Below are positions 45,010 through 53,185 of a stretch of DNA of 64,000 nt, piece after piece. The stretch spans positions 87,900 to 151,899 of the forward strand of contig CAKTEH010000004.1 of the NCBI GenBank assembly GCA_934546935.1, read 5' to 3'. The DNA is from an uncultured Eubacteriales bacterium (GTDB lineage: Bacteria > Bacillota > Clostridia > Oscillospirales > QAMX01). The number at the start of each line of letters is the position of its first letter. Positions within the stretch are counted from its first letter, which is position 1. Both the position numbers and the translations under genes were made by a program. A model generated the notes under the pieces. The model saw only the letters and a program-made list of their open reading frames with translations. It did not search any database and had not been told where the DNA came from.

Positions 45010-46524
45010 ATGTCAGGAAGTATACAAACTGCACAGACGAAATACGGTGCTGTATCCGGCGTTTCCCAGCGGGGGATTACTCGCTTTATGGGCATTCCCT
45101 ATGCGGCTCCGCCGGTTGGTGAGCTGCGCTGGCGCGCGCCGCAAAGGCCTGCGCCCTGGGAAGGCGTGCGTGTCTGCGACCGTCCTGGCCCCTGCTGCCC
45201 GCAAAGGCCCGGACAGGTGAACAATATGACGCTTGACCAGCATGAGCAGAGTGAGGACTGCCTGTATCTCAATGTCTGGACGCCGGCGCACAGTACGCAA
45301 GACAGGCTTCCGGTGCTGGTTTATATTCATGGCGGAGCCTTCCTCGGCGGTATGGGCAGCGCGCAGCTGTTTGAAGGCTGGGGATTTGCTGCCCGCGGCG
45401 TGATTCTTGTGACGATCAATTACAGGCTTGGTATCTTTGGCTTTATGGCGCACAAAGCGCTTTCTGCGGAAAATGCGGACGGCGTTTCCGGAAATTATGG
45501 ACTGCTTGACCAGATCGCCGCGCTGCGCTGGGTCAAGGAGAATATTGCCGCCTTCGGCGGAGATCCCAACCGCGTCACGCTCGCCGGGCAATCGGCGGGA
45601 GGGATGAGCGTGTGCGCGCTTTTGACTTCCCCGCTTGCGTCTGGGCTGTTCCGTGCCGCGGCGATCCATTCCGGCGGCCCGCACTACAACCGGGAGACGA
45701 TGACGCTCCAAAAGGCGGAGACGGTGGGGGAGGCACTGGTGGGGCTGTGCGGTTGCACCACGTTTTCCCAGCTGCGTGGTGTATCTGCCGGACACCTGCT
45801 TGCGTTGGGAATTCCCGGCGACGGGCCGCTTCCTCTGCGCCCCTGTGTAGATGGGCATGTCCTTCCGGAGGATCCTTATCAGGCTTTTATGAACGGGCGT
45901 ATTGCACAAGTACCGCTGCTTTTTGGTTCAACGTCGGACGAGGGGAGCTTTGTTGCCGTGTCCGGGGTGAGCTTGCAAGAGAAAGTCCTATCCATCCAAA
46001 CGGCGCTTGGCGCAGATTTTGAAGAATTTGCCAGGTTGTATGGACTTAATGAAGAAACGCTTCCGGATGTCCTGCATGACAGCGGGCGTGACGCGATGAA
46101 GCAGAACCTTTCCCACATCGCCGCACGTCTGGCGCAGATCCATCCAGCCCCGGTATACCAGTATCTTTTTGCAGAACCGACAGTGAAATCTGATGGTACA
46201 AACCTTGGCGCTGGGCATTCCTCTGAGCTTGCCTATGTGTTTGCAAATCTGTGGGTGGCGGGGAAGTATACTTTTGATTACAGCCAGTGGACGCCGGCGT
46301 ACCGGTATGAAAATTTCGAGCTTGCCCAGTTTATGTGTTCTTATTGGGCAAATTTCACCCGGACAGGCGATCCGAATGCGCCCGGGCTTCCGTATTGGGC
46401 CCCTTGGGTGGAAAATAAGGAATATCTGTATCTCAAAGGCGGGGAAGTCGCATGCCTTCAGGATCCGGAACCTGCTAAAATGGCGTTTATTGACCGTATT
46501 ATCAGTCAAAGAGAATCATATTGA
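45010..46524 (+). CDS. Type-B carboxylesterase
   Basis: 504 residues, SD GGAGGG. Alpha/beta hydrolase of the carboxylesterase/cholinesterase family: GIPYAAPPVGELRWRAP at the start, SEDCLYLNVWTP, oxyanion HGGAF, nucleophile GQSAGG (S near residue 199), glutamate in FGSTSDEGSF, and the late AGHSSELAYVF histidine. It lacks a signal peptide. Its stop region overlaps a TTG of the next gene. It hydrolyses aryl or alkyl esters; acetyl groups on plant glycans are one possibility. Confidence 0.93.
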   Translation: MSGSIQTAQTKYGAVSGVSQRGITRFMGIPYAAPPVGELRWRAPQRPAPWEGVRVCDRPGPCCPQRPGQVNNMTLDQHEQSEDCLYLNVWTPAHSTQDRLPVLVYIHGGAFLGGMGSAQLFEGWGFAARGVILVTINYRLGIFGFMAHKALSAENADGVSGNYGLLDQIAALRWVKENIAAFGGDPNRVTLAGQSAGGMSVCALLTSPLASGLFRAAAIHSGGPHYNRETMTLQKAETVGEALVGLCGCTTFSQLRGVSAGHLLALGIPGDGPLPLRPCVDGHVLPEDPYQAFMNGRIAQVPLLFGSTSDEGSFVAVSGVSLQEKVLSIQTALGADFEEFARLYGLNEETLPDVLHDSGRDAMKQNLSHIAARLAQIHPAPVYQYLFAEPTVKSDGTNLGAGHSSELAYVFANLWVAGKYTFDYSQWTPAYRYENFELAQFMCSYWANFTRTGDPNAPGLPYWAPWVENKEYLYLKGGEVACLQDPEPAKMAFIDRIISQRESY

Positions 46525-46544
46525 GCCGGAAGAAGAAATATGAA

Positions 46545-47621
46545 ATGAGAATTGGGATAATTGGATGCGGGGTAATTGCTGTCGGTGCGCATATTCCCGC
46601 CTATCAAAAACTTGGCCATGCGCTTGTGGCTTTGGCAGACAGCGTGCCTGGACGGGCAGAGAAGTTTGCCGCACAGTTTGGCATTGCTTCGGCTTATGAG
46701 GATTACCATGCCCTGCTTGCACGCGGGGACATCGACGCGGTTTCCGTCTGTGTGCCTACTTTTTTGCATGAACAGGTTGCGGTGGATGTTCTGGAGGCGG
46801 GCAAGCATCTGTATTTGGAAAAACCGCCTGCGCTGGATGAGCCGGGTATTTGCCATGTTGTAGAGACGGCGCGCCGGATGGGCAAAGTTCTTTTTGTAGG
46901 CTCCAATTCGCTGTATCAGCCGCGCTTTCAGATTGCCCGGCACATGGTAAGAGAGGGAAAACTTGGGGAAGTTTATGCTGTACGTCTCAACCGCGCCCAG
47001 AAACGCGACATCCCCAACGGCTGGATGAAATGGAAAAAATATACCCGGGGCTTTGCCATCACCGAAGGCGTGACGCACAATTTGGATCAGACGCTTTTTC
47101 TGCTTGGGGATCCGGAGCCGGAAAGTGTAACTTGCCTGACATATAATAAATTTGCCGGATATCCCCCGCTCTCCTTTGGGTATCCGATGGACGCGGTCGA
47201 ATCCCGCGTTTGGGACGGTGTACCCAAGGAAACGGAGGATGGCGTATTCGCGCTGATCCGTTTGAAAAACGGATGCGGGCTGCTTATAGATTCATTCCGC
47301 GCCTGTAACGCTGAAGAATGTTATCATCTCAAGCTTATGGGTACTGCCGGCGGTCTGAAAATCGATATGCGCCCAGCGCCTGGGAAAAAACCGCTGGGCC
47401 TGACCTATTATCACGAACCGCAGCGCGGCGTTATGGCGGAAACAGAGTTGGATTATCCGGTTGGCACAATGTCCCATATAGATGCAATCGGGCATTTTAT
47501 GGACTGTGTGGAGCGGGGGATTCCTACCAATTCGAATGGCAGCCGTGCGATTTTAATCATGCGTATCATCGATGCAATGTTTGCGTCTGCAGAACAAAAC
47601 GGAAGGCAGGTTCTATTGTAA
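46545..47621 (+). CDS. Gfo/Idh/MocA family oxidoreductase
   Basis: 358 residues from the ATG at 46545 (an in-frame TTG at 46521 overlaps the esterase stop, but homology begins MRIGIIGCG). NAD(P)-binding GIIGCGVIAVGAHIPAYQ at the N terminus, and the cofactor/active-site EKPPALDEPG, where the EKP lysine is typical. A C-terminal alpha/beta domain follows. These enzymes oxidise sugars or inositol-like polyols. It is in an operon with the carboxylesterase; a hairpin follows at 47671. Confidence 0.9.
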   Translation: MRIGIIGCGVIAVGAHIPAYQKLGHALVALADSVPGRAEKFAAQFGIASAYEDYHALLARGDIDAVSVCVPTFLHEQVAVDVLEAGKHLYLEKPPALDEPGICHVVETARRMGKVLFVGSNSLYQPRFQIARHMVREGKLGEVYAVRLNRAQKRDIPNGWMKWKKYTRGFAITEGVTHNLDQTLFLLGDPEPESVTCLTYNKFAGYPPLSFGYPMDAVESRVWDGVPKETEDGVFALIRLKNGCGLLIDSFRACNAEECYHLKLMGTAGGLKIDMRPAPGKKPLGLTYYHEPQRGVMAETELDYPVGTMSHIDAIGHFMDCVERGIPTNSNGSRAILIMRIIDAMFASAEQNGRQVLL

Positions 47622-47670
47622 ACAGATTCGCAGAATAGATGGCATTCTTGTGCTGTAAAATCAAAATCGT

Positions 47671-47710
47671 ACAGCTCTGTCTGTTATCGGACGGGGCTGT
47701 AATTTTAATC
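47671..47710 (+). terminator. Terminator after the Gfo/Idh/MocA gene
   Basis: 11-pair stem with G-U pairs (ACAGCTCTGTC with GACGGGGCTGT) followed by AATTTTAATC. Moderate strength. Confidence 0.55.
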
Positions 47711-47876
47711 GTAGGCTTTTTTGGTCGCCTGCTTGATTTCTGATATTTCTCCGAAGCTGTAAATGCATAAATATTTGTTTTTAGCATTTCATGCGAATAG
47801 ATATGGAAATAAAATTCGCAAAATTGCAAATGAACAGTGTTTTTTAAAAAATGTTTTTATATGTTTTGAAAAAATC

Positions 47877-47905
47877 TGGACAAAACGCCAGTGTAAAGGT
47901 ATAAT
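47877..47905 (+). promoter_or_regulatory. Promoter of the GH31 gene with a long leader
   Basis: TGGACA (47877-47882), 17-bp spacer, TATAAT (47900-47905). Transcription near 47912 would leave a leader of about 228 nt before the ATG at 48140. The leader carries imperfect hairpins (for example GGCGC...GCGCC near 47962-47990) but no riboswitch I recognise. Confidence 0.7.
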
Positions 47906-48139
47906 GAAAATGATTTTTAGTGACGATCCGATGCGAAGATCTATAAAAATATGTGGAGTTTTGGCGCAGGTTTTTTTGCCGGGGCGCCATAATGAGATTT
48001 GCAGACAGATACAGACTGTCGGGCAAAGCCGTATTTGCGGATCCCTTGTCTCGCACTGGCGGGGGTGGATTAGGAAGCAGTCACGCTTCTGTGACAAAAA
48101 GAATGCGTGTTTAAATTTGAAGAGTAAAAGGAGAAGGGT

Positions 48140-50131
48140 ATGGCAATTTTGAAAGCGGAAAACGGCGCGCTTGTTTTGCGCCGCGACACCGAACTGCTCT
48201 GGATTGAGCCCTGGGCGAAAAACAGCCTGCGCGTGCGCGCCGTGCGCCACGTGGACGTACCGGACGAGGACTGGGCGCTGCTGCCGCAGGAGAACCCGGG
48301 CAACGCGGTCATCACGATCGAAAACGGCGAGGGTACCATTCAAAACGGTAAAATTACCGCACGGATCAACGTTGCGGGGATGCTCTATTTCTACGGCGAG
48401 AACGGCAAGCCGATTCTGCGCGAGTACTGGCGTTCGCGCGGCGGTCACTTTGAGACGATGAGCGCGCTGGAAATGTTCGCGCGCGACTTCTCCGGGCTGC
48501 GCGGCGGCGATTTCGAGCTGACGGCCCGTTTCGAGGCAAACCCCGGCGAGCACATTTACGGCATGGGCCAGTATCAGGACGGCATGATTGATAAAAAGGG
48601 CTGCGTGCTCGAGCTTGCGCACCGCAACTCGCAGGCGAGCGTCCCGTTTTACGTATCGAGCGAGGGGTACGGCTTTCTTTGGAACAATCCCTCGATTGGC
48701 CGTGTGACGTTTGCGAAGAACCGTACCGAGTGGTATGCGTCCAGCACGAAGGTGCTCGATTACTGGATCACGGCGTCCGACTCCCCGGCGGAGATTATGG
48801 CGTCCTATGCCGACGCGACCGGCCACGCGCCGATGATGCCGGACTATGTGATGGGGTTCTGGCAGTGCAAGCTGCGTTACCGCACGCAGGACGAGCTTTT
48901 GGAGGTCGCGCGGCGTCACAAGGCGCTGGGCCTGCCGATGGACGTTATCGTGTCGGACTTCTTCCACTGGCCGTATCAGGGCGACTGGCGTTTTGACGAG
49001 GCGGAATGGCCGGACCCCGACGCGATGGTACGCGAGCTCAAGGAAATGGGCATTGAGCTGATGGTTTCCATTTGGCCGTATGTCGATCAAAAGAGCGAGA
49101 ATTACAGGGAAATGCGCGACAACGGCTATCTGGTACACGCTGAGCGCGGCCTGCAAATTTGCGCGACGTGGAAGGGCAACACGATTCCCTACGACCCGAC
49201 GAATCCCGAGGCGCGCAAGTTCGTCTGGAGCGTTGTGAAGCGCAACTACTTTGATAAGGGCATTAAAATCTTCTGGCTCGACGAGGCGGAGCCCGAGTGG
49301 GACTACGATTTCGACCACTACCGTTACGCCAAGGGCGCGAACATTTCCGTCGGCAACATCTACCCGCTCGTCTATGCGCAGAACTTCTATGAAGGTTTAA
49401 AGGAAGAGGGCGTTGAGCTGCCCATCAATCTGCTGCGCTGCGCCTGGGCAGGCTCCCAGCGTTACGGTGCGCTGGTCTGGTCCGGCGACATCGACACCAC
49501 ATTCCGCTCCTTCCGCGAGCAGTTCACCAGCGGTCTTTCCATGGCCATGTCCGGTATCCCGTGGTGGACGTCCGACATCGGCGGCTTCCACGGCGGCGAC
49601 CAGAACGACCCCGACTTCCGTGAGCTGCTCGTGCGTTGGTTCCAGTTCGGCGCGTTCTGTCCGGTATTCCGTCTGCACGGCGACCGCAAAAACGGCGACG
49701 ACCAGGGACTTTCCAACAAAGCGCACACCGGCGGCCCGAACGAGGTCTGGAGCTACGGCGAGGAAGTGTACGAGATCCTCAAAAAGTACCTCTTCCTGCG
49801 TGAAGAAATCCGGCCCTATATCAAGTCCGTGATGGAAAAGACCGCCCGGACCGGCGCGCCGGTCATCCGTCCGCTCTACTACGACTTCCCGCAGGACAAA
49901 GCCGTCGCCACCATTGAGGATCAGATGATGTTCGGCGACGACATCCTCGTGGCGCCCGTCTTTGAGTTGGGCGCCCGGCAGCGCGACGTCTACCTCCCCG
50001 CGGGCGAGACGTGGATCGACGCGCACACGGGCGCGGAGTACGCCGGTGGCCGGACCGTCACGGCGGACGCGCCGCTTGCGCTGATCCCGGTATTCCTGCG
50101 CAAAGGCGGCAGCGTGCGTTTTTCGCTGTGA
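48140..50131 (+). CDS. Glycoside hydrolase family 31 (alpha-xylosidase/alpha-glucosidase type)
   Basis: 663 residues, SD AAAGGAGAAGGG. N-terminal beta domain with GHIYGMGQYQDG-like strand, then the GH31 TIM barrel. Nucleophile aspartate in IFWLDEAEPE (near residue 381), acid/base aspartate in VWSGDIDTTF, followed by GIPWWTSDIGGFHGG. No signal peptide. It probably removes alpha-xylose or alpha-glucose from oligosaccharides. Codon use differs from neighbours: almost only C or G in third positions (GAC, AAC, CTC, CTG, ATC), suggesting transfer or very high expression. Confidence 0.93.
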   Translation: MAILKAENGALVLRRDTELLWIEPWAKNSLRVRAVRHVDVPDEDWALLPQENPGNAVITIENGEGTIQNGKITARINVAGMLYFYGENGKPILREYWRSRGGHFETMSALEMFARDFSGLRGGDFELTARFEANPGEHIYGMGQYQDGMIDKKGCVLELAHRNSQASVPFYVSSEGYGFLWNNPSIGRVTFAKNRTEWYASSTKVLDYWITASDSPAEIMASYADATGHAPMMPDYVMGFWQCKLRYRTQDELLEVARRHKALGLPMDVIVSDFFHWPYQGDWRFDEAEWPDPDAMVRELKEMGIELMVSIWPYVDQKSENYREMRDNGYLVHAERGLQICATWKGNTIPYDPTNPEARKFVWSVVKRNYFDKGIKIFWLDEAEPEWDYDFDHYRYAKGANISVGNIYPLVYAQNFYEGLKEEGVELPINLLRCAWAGSQRYGALVWSGDIDTTFRSFREQFTSGLSMAMSGIPWWTSDIGGFHGGDQNDPDFRELLVRWFQFGAFCPVFRLHGDRKNGDDQGLSNKAHTGGPNEVWSYGEEVYEILKKYLFLREEIRPYIKSVMEKTARTGAPVIRPLYYDFPQDKAVATIEDQMMFGDDILVAPVFELGARQRDVYLPAGETWIDAHTGAEYAGGRTVTADAPLALIPVFLRKGGSVRFSL

Positions 50132-50157
50132 GAATTTGAAAAACGGTTTGTAAATTG

Positions 50158-50198
50158 ACGCCGTCTGCCGAGCCAACTGGCCCGGCGGGCGGCGTTTT
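50158..50198 (+). terminator. Terminator after GH31
   Basis: 13-pair stem (50158-50170 with 50183-50195, two G-U pairs) and T4. Short tail, but the stem is strong. Confidence 0.65.
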
Positions 50199-50199
50199 G

Positions 50200-50945
50200 C
50201 CGCTTATCTGCGATTCCTGACTGATCGTTTTCCTATATCCAAGCGGAAGATATCGGTGATAAATGCATAGGGGTTTGCACGCATGTACGCCGGTGCTATG
50301 GCCAGCAGCGCCCGCGTGCCGAGGAGACAGGTTGGCGCTTGGCCGTGTTTGCCCTTTCGGATAATGGGAGGGTTGGGGATGCCCTCTATGTGTTGGAATT
50401 CCGAACTCTTTCGAAATTGTCCAGTCCCGGATAAAGGCTTCTATACCGTTTACCTGATATTTCTGCCAGTACAGGCCAAAAATAGGGCAGGAGGACGATT
50501 TTTTCGATTCTATGCATAAACGTAAAGAGGGTATTGCCGGGGAATAAAAGTCTTCCTGCATGAACGAGCAGGAGCATGAATGGAGGATGCGGCCCCACAG
50601 GCGCATTGTCCATTTTGTGCGTTATGCTCAGCGTGCAGGCAGGGTGTCCGTGCGTACAGACAGAATGGGTGGGGTTTGCGCTGCGGAGAATATCCGGCAT
50701 ATGGAAAAAACCAGCGCAGAAGCCCGATGCATGGATTGGTAGTATGAGAATCGAAGACTAACTGATCCAGCGTGACATTGCTATAGACCAGCGCGGGAAG
50801 ATACATTGCTTTTGAAAAATATCGCTTTCTGTCACATTAAACTTAACTTTCTGTATTTTCCTCTGTAGCAGTATTCGTATAGTGGGAAGGAAAAATAAAA
50901 TTCATTGCAGTCCGGCGAAAAAACACTGTAAAACTGTAGAAAATC
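50200..50945. other. Gene-poor stretch, possible decayed gene
   Basis: About 745 bp with no credible full gene. On the minus strand, plausible protein-like stretches occur in different frames in order (for example a section reading WQKYQVNGIEAFIRDW), with no single open frame with an SD. This could be an eroded gene, but I could not name a parent family. No repeats or transposase signature seen. Confidence 0.3.
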
Positions 50946-50957
50946 ATGGGCTGTCTG

Positions 50958-50966
50958 TGGTACAAT
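50958..50966 (+). promoter_or_regulatory. Extended -10 promoter of rlmA
   Basis: TGGTACAAT (50958-50966), 34 bp before the rlmA ATG; no good -35. Confidence 0.45.
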
Positions 50967-50999
50967 TCAGTCAACAATCGGAATTCGGAGGGGCTTTTT

Positions 51000-51824
51000 A
51001 TGACCCATGACTTTATATGCCCGCTGTGCGGCGCGGCGTTTGAACGCAAAGAAAAAAACCTGCGCTGCAGCCATGGGCACAGCTTCGATCTTGCAAGGCA
51101 GGGATATGTGAATTTGCTGCCGGGCGGACGTCTGCCTGGACATGAGCATGGGGATAACCGGGCAATGATCCGTGCGCGCAGAGATTTTCTTTGTGCTGGA
51201 TACTACCGTCCGCTCTCGGATGCGGTCAATGCGGTTTTTGCTGAAATTACACCGCCGGGCGGTTGTATTTTGGATTGCGGCTGCGGTGAAGGTTATTACA
51301 GTGCTGCGCTTGCCGAATCCCTTGCGGCAAAGGGCGTTGATGTCCTTGCCACGGATATTTCGCGGGATGCGGTTTCCTATGCCGCCCGCCGCGGAGGAAT
51401 CCGCTGTGCAGTAGCTAACAGTTTCCGCCTTCCATTGCCCGACGGCGCATGTGATGCGATCCTGTCGCTTTGTACGCCGGTCGCGAAGGCTGAATTTGCC
51501 CGTGTTTTGTGCCCCGGCGGATATCTTGTAGCGGTATTTCCGGCACAGCGCCATCTTTGGGCACTGAAAAGCGCAGTTTATAATGCGCCTTATGAAAATG
51601 TACCGGCGTTTGATATAAGCCCTTATTTCGAAATTGTCCGGCAGGATACGGTATGTTTTGCACTGCATATTTCCGGCGCGGCCGGTATTCAAAGCCTGTT
51701 TTCTATGACTCCTTATGCCTATCATACCGGACCGGCTGAGCGGGCGAGGCTTGAGGCGCTGGAACAGCTTGACGATGAGGCCTCGTTCATTCTTTCCCTG
51801 TGCCGCTGTACTACACAGGCATAA
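51000..51824 (+). CDS. rlmA: 23S rRNA (guanine-N1)-methyltransferase RlmA-like
   Basis: 274 residues from the ATG at 51000 (SD GGAGGGG; an upstream in-frame start has none). The N-terminal zinc finger C7-x2-C10...C23-x3-H27 is characteristic of the RlmA/TlrB group. A Rossmann SAM domain follows: ILDCGCGEGYYSAAL, LATDISRDAV, and CAVANSFRLPLPDG. It N1-methylates G745/G748-region guanines of 23S rRNA. Which of RlmAI or RlmAII it is cannot be told from sequence alone. It is followed by the YetF/DUF4363 pair. Confidence 0.9.
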   Translation: MTHDFICPLCGAAFERKEKNLRCSHGHSFDLARQGYVNLLPGGRLPGHEHGDNRAMIRARRDFLCAGYYRPLSDAVNAVFAEITPPGGCILDCGCGEGYYSAALAESLAAKGVDVLATDISRDAVSYAARRGGIRCAVANSFRLPLPDGACDAILSLCTPVAKAEFARVLCPGGYLVAVFPAQRHLWALKSAVYNAPYENVPAFDISPYFEIVRQDTVCFALHISGAAGIQSLFSMTPYAYHTGPAERARLEALEQLDDEASFILSLCRCTTQA

Positions 51825-51878
51825 AACTGGAAGCTCCGGTAAAAATAGGGTATCAAGCGAAAACCGGAGGCGGAAATT

Positions 51879-52574
51879 ATGCTGACAGCTTTTTTCAGGA
51901 CGCTGGTCCTTTATCTTTTCATTATTCTGGCGCTGCGCGTAATGGGAAAACGGCAGGTGGGGGAGTTGGAGCCGAGCGAGTTGGTTTCGGCGATCCTGAT
52001 CTCTAACCTGAGCGCTGTACCGATGCAGGATATGGGTATTCCTTTACTGCATGGCGTGATTCCCATTGTTGTGATCTTTTCACTGGAGATGATGTTTTCT
52101 GCTGTTACGGCGGCTTCGCCGCGCGCCAAATCCATTTTGAGCGGGAAGGTAAGTGCTGTAATTAAAAACGGACAGATTGATCAGACGGAATTGGCCCGGC
52201 TGCGTATTAACGTCATGGAGCTGATGGAGGCGCTGCGGCAGAAGGATGTATTTGATCCAACGACGGTTGGCTGCGCTTATCTGGAACCCAACGGTGAATT
52301 GAGCGTGCAGATGCTTGCGCCGCAGCGCCCTGTCACGGCTGCACAAATGAATGTCGATACCGCGCAGGAACCGGAGCTGTATACAACAGTAGTCGCCCAT
52401 GGCCGGGTGATGAGTGCGAACCTAAAAAGCTGCGGCCGTGATGAAAACTGGCTGAAAAAAACGCTGGAGAGCCATGGTATTTCCACGCCTGCGGACGTAT
52501 ATCTGATGGTATTGGACAACAAAGGCGGCATAATTCTGATGCCCCGGGAAGATTTTTCTGGGAAGCAGGGGTGA
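51879..52574 (+). CDS. DUF421/YetF family membrane protein
   Basis: 231 residues. The N-terminal transmembrane helices (about 5-24, 54-75) are followed by a cytosolic YetF domain; hallmark RVMGKRQVGELEPSELV near residue 20 and PLLHGVIPI are clear. YetF proteins are membrane proteins of unknown biochemical role in Firmicutes. SD-like GGAGG at 51866-51870 precedes the ATG. DUF4363 follows 6 bp later, a common pairing in Clostridia. Confidence 0.9.
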   Translation: MLTAFFRTLVLYLFIILALRVMGKRQVGELEPSELVSAILISNLSAVPMQDMGIPLLHGVIPIVVIFSLEMMFSAVTAASPRAKSILSGKVSAVIKNGQIDQTELARLRINVMELMEALRQKDVFDPTTVGCAYLEPNGELSVQMLAPQRPVTAAQMNVDTAQEPELYTTVVAHGRVMSANLKSCGRDENWLKKTLESHGISTPADVYLMVLDNKGGIILMPREDFSGKQG

Positions 52575-52580
52575 GGGCAG

Positions 52581-52967
52581 ATGCTGAAACGATATTTTTT
52601 CGGCGCGCTTTTTGCGCTGCTTCTGCTGCTGGGCCTGTGCTTTGCCAACAGTGCCTATATTGACCGGATTATGGCCCGGGCGATAGAATATGCGGATCAG
52701 GCCCTGGATACGGCCGAGGCGGAAGATCTCGAGCAGGCCTGCGCCTATGCGCTGCGTCTGCGCGCCTATTGGCAGGCGCACCGCGATTATCTGGAAAGCA
52801 TGATGCTGCATGATGAGATCGATCAGATTACCGAAACACTCTCTAATTTCGTCAGTGCAGGGCTGACAGGGGACATGGAAGATTTTGTACGGACAGAAAT
52901 GCTTTTGTGCGAGCAGTTTGAACATCTGTCGGGGATTGAGAAGTTGCAGCTTCACAATATTTTTTAA
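52581..52967 (+). CDS. DUF4363 family protein
   Basis: 128 residues. One N-terminal membrane helix (about 6-24, YFFGALFALLLLLGLCFA) is followed by alpha-helical segments with Leu/Asp/Glu-rich character, matching the small DUF4363 partner of YetF. It is 6 bp after the YetF stop, so co-translated. Function unknown, likely a YetF partner in the envelope. A terminator follows. Confidence 0.82.
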   Translation: MLKRYFFGALFALLLLLGLCFANSAYIDRIMARAIEYADQALDTAEAEDLEQACAYALRLRAYWQAHRDYLESMMLHDEIDQITETLSNFVSAGLTGDMEDFVRTEMLLCEQFEHLSGIEKLQLHNIF

Positions 52968-53076
52968 ATGTTCCGTTTAACGCGCGGTGGGACGGAACGT
53001 TTTCAACGCGGTTTTCGGCCGCTTTTTGCTGGCTGGGGGATCCTGCATAAAAACCGGCAGCGGGAGAAAGACGGAA

Positions 53077-53130
53077 ATCCGGGGCTGTTCGCAAACTTGT
53101 GTGAACGGCCCCGGATGCTTTTTTTATTTT
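53077..53130 (+). terminator. Terminator after YetF-DUF4363
   Basis: 14-pair stem (53077-53090 with 53103-53116, one G-U), 12-nt loop, then GCTTTTTTTATTTT. Confidence 0.85.
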
Positions 53131-53185
53131 ATATCCTCAGGTAAACGGAACTTGGAACGCAATGCCGCGTAGCATGAGTTTTACA

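Noticed and set aside
47912..48139. Small gene inside the GH31 leader (a frame beginning MRRSIKICG)
   Set aside because: Arg/Cys-rich frame without SD that runs on into the GH31 gene start; better explained as leader.
47789..49318. 509-codon minus-strand frame opposite GH31, and a 259-codon one at 49397-50176
   Set aside because: Long antisense frames produced by the GC-rich third positions of the GH31 gene; low-complexity Arg/Val/Ala composition and no family match.
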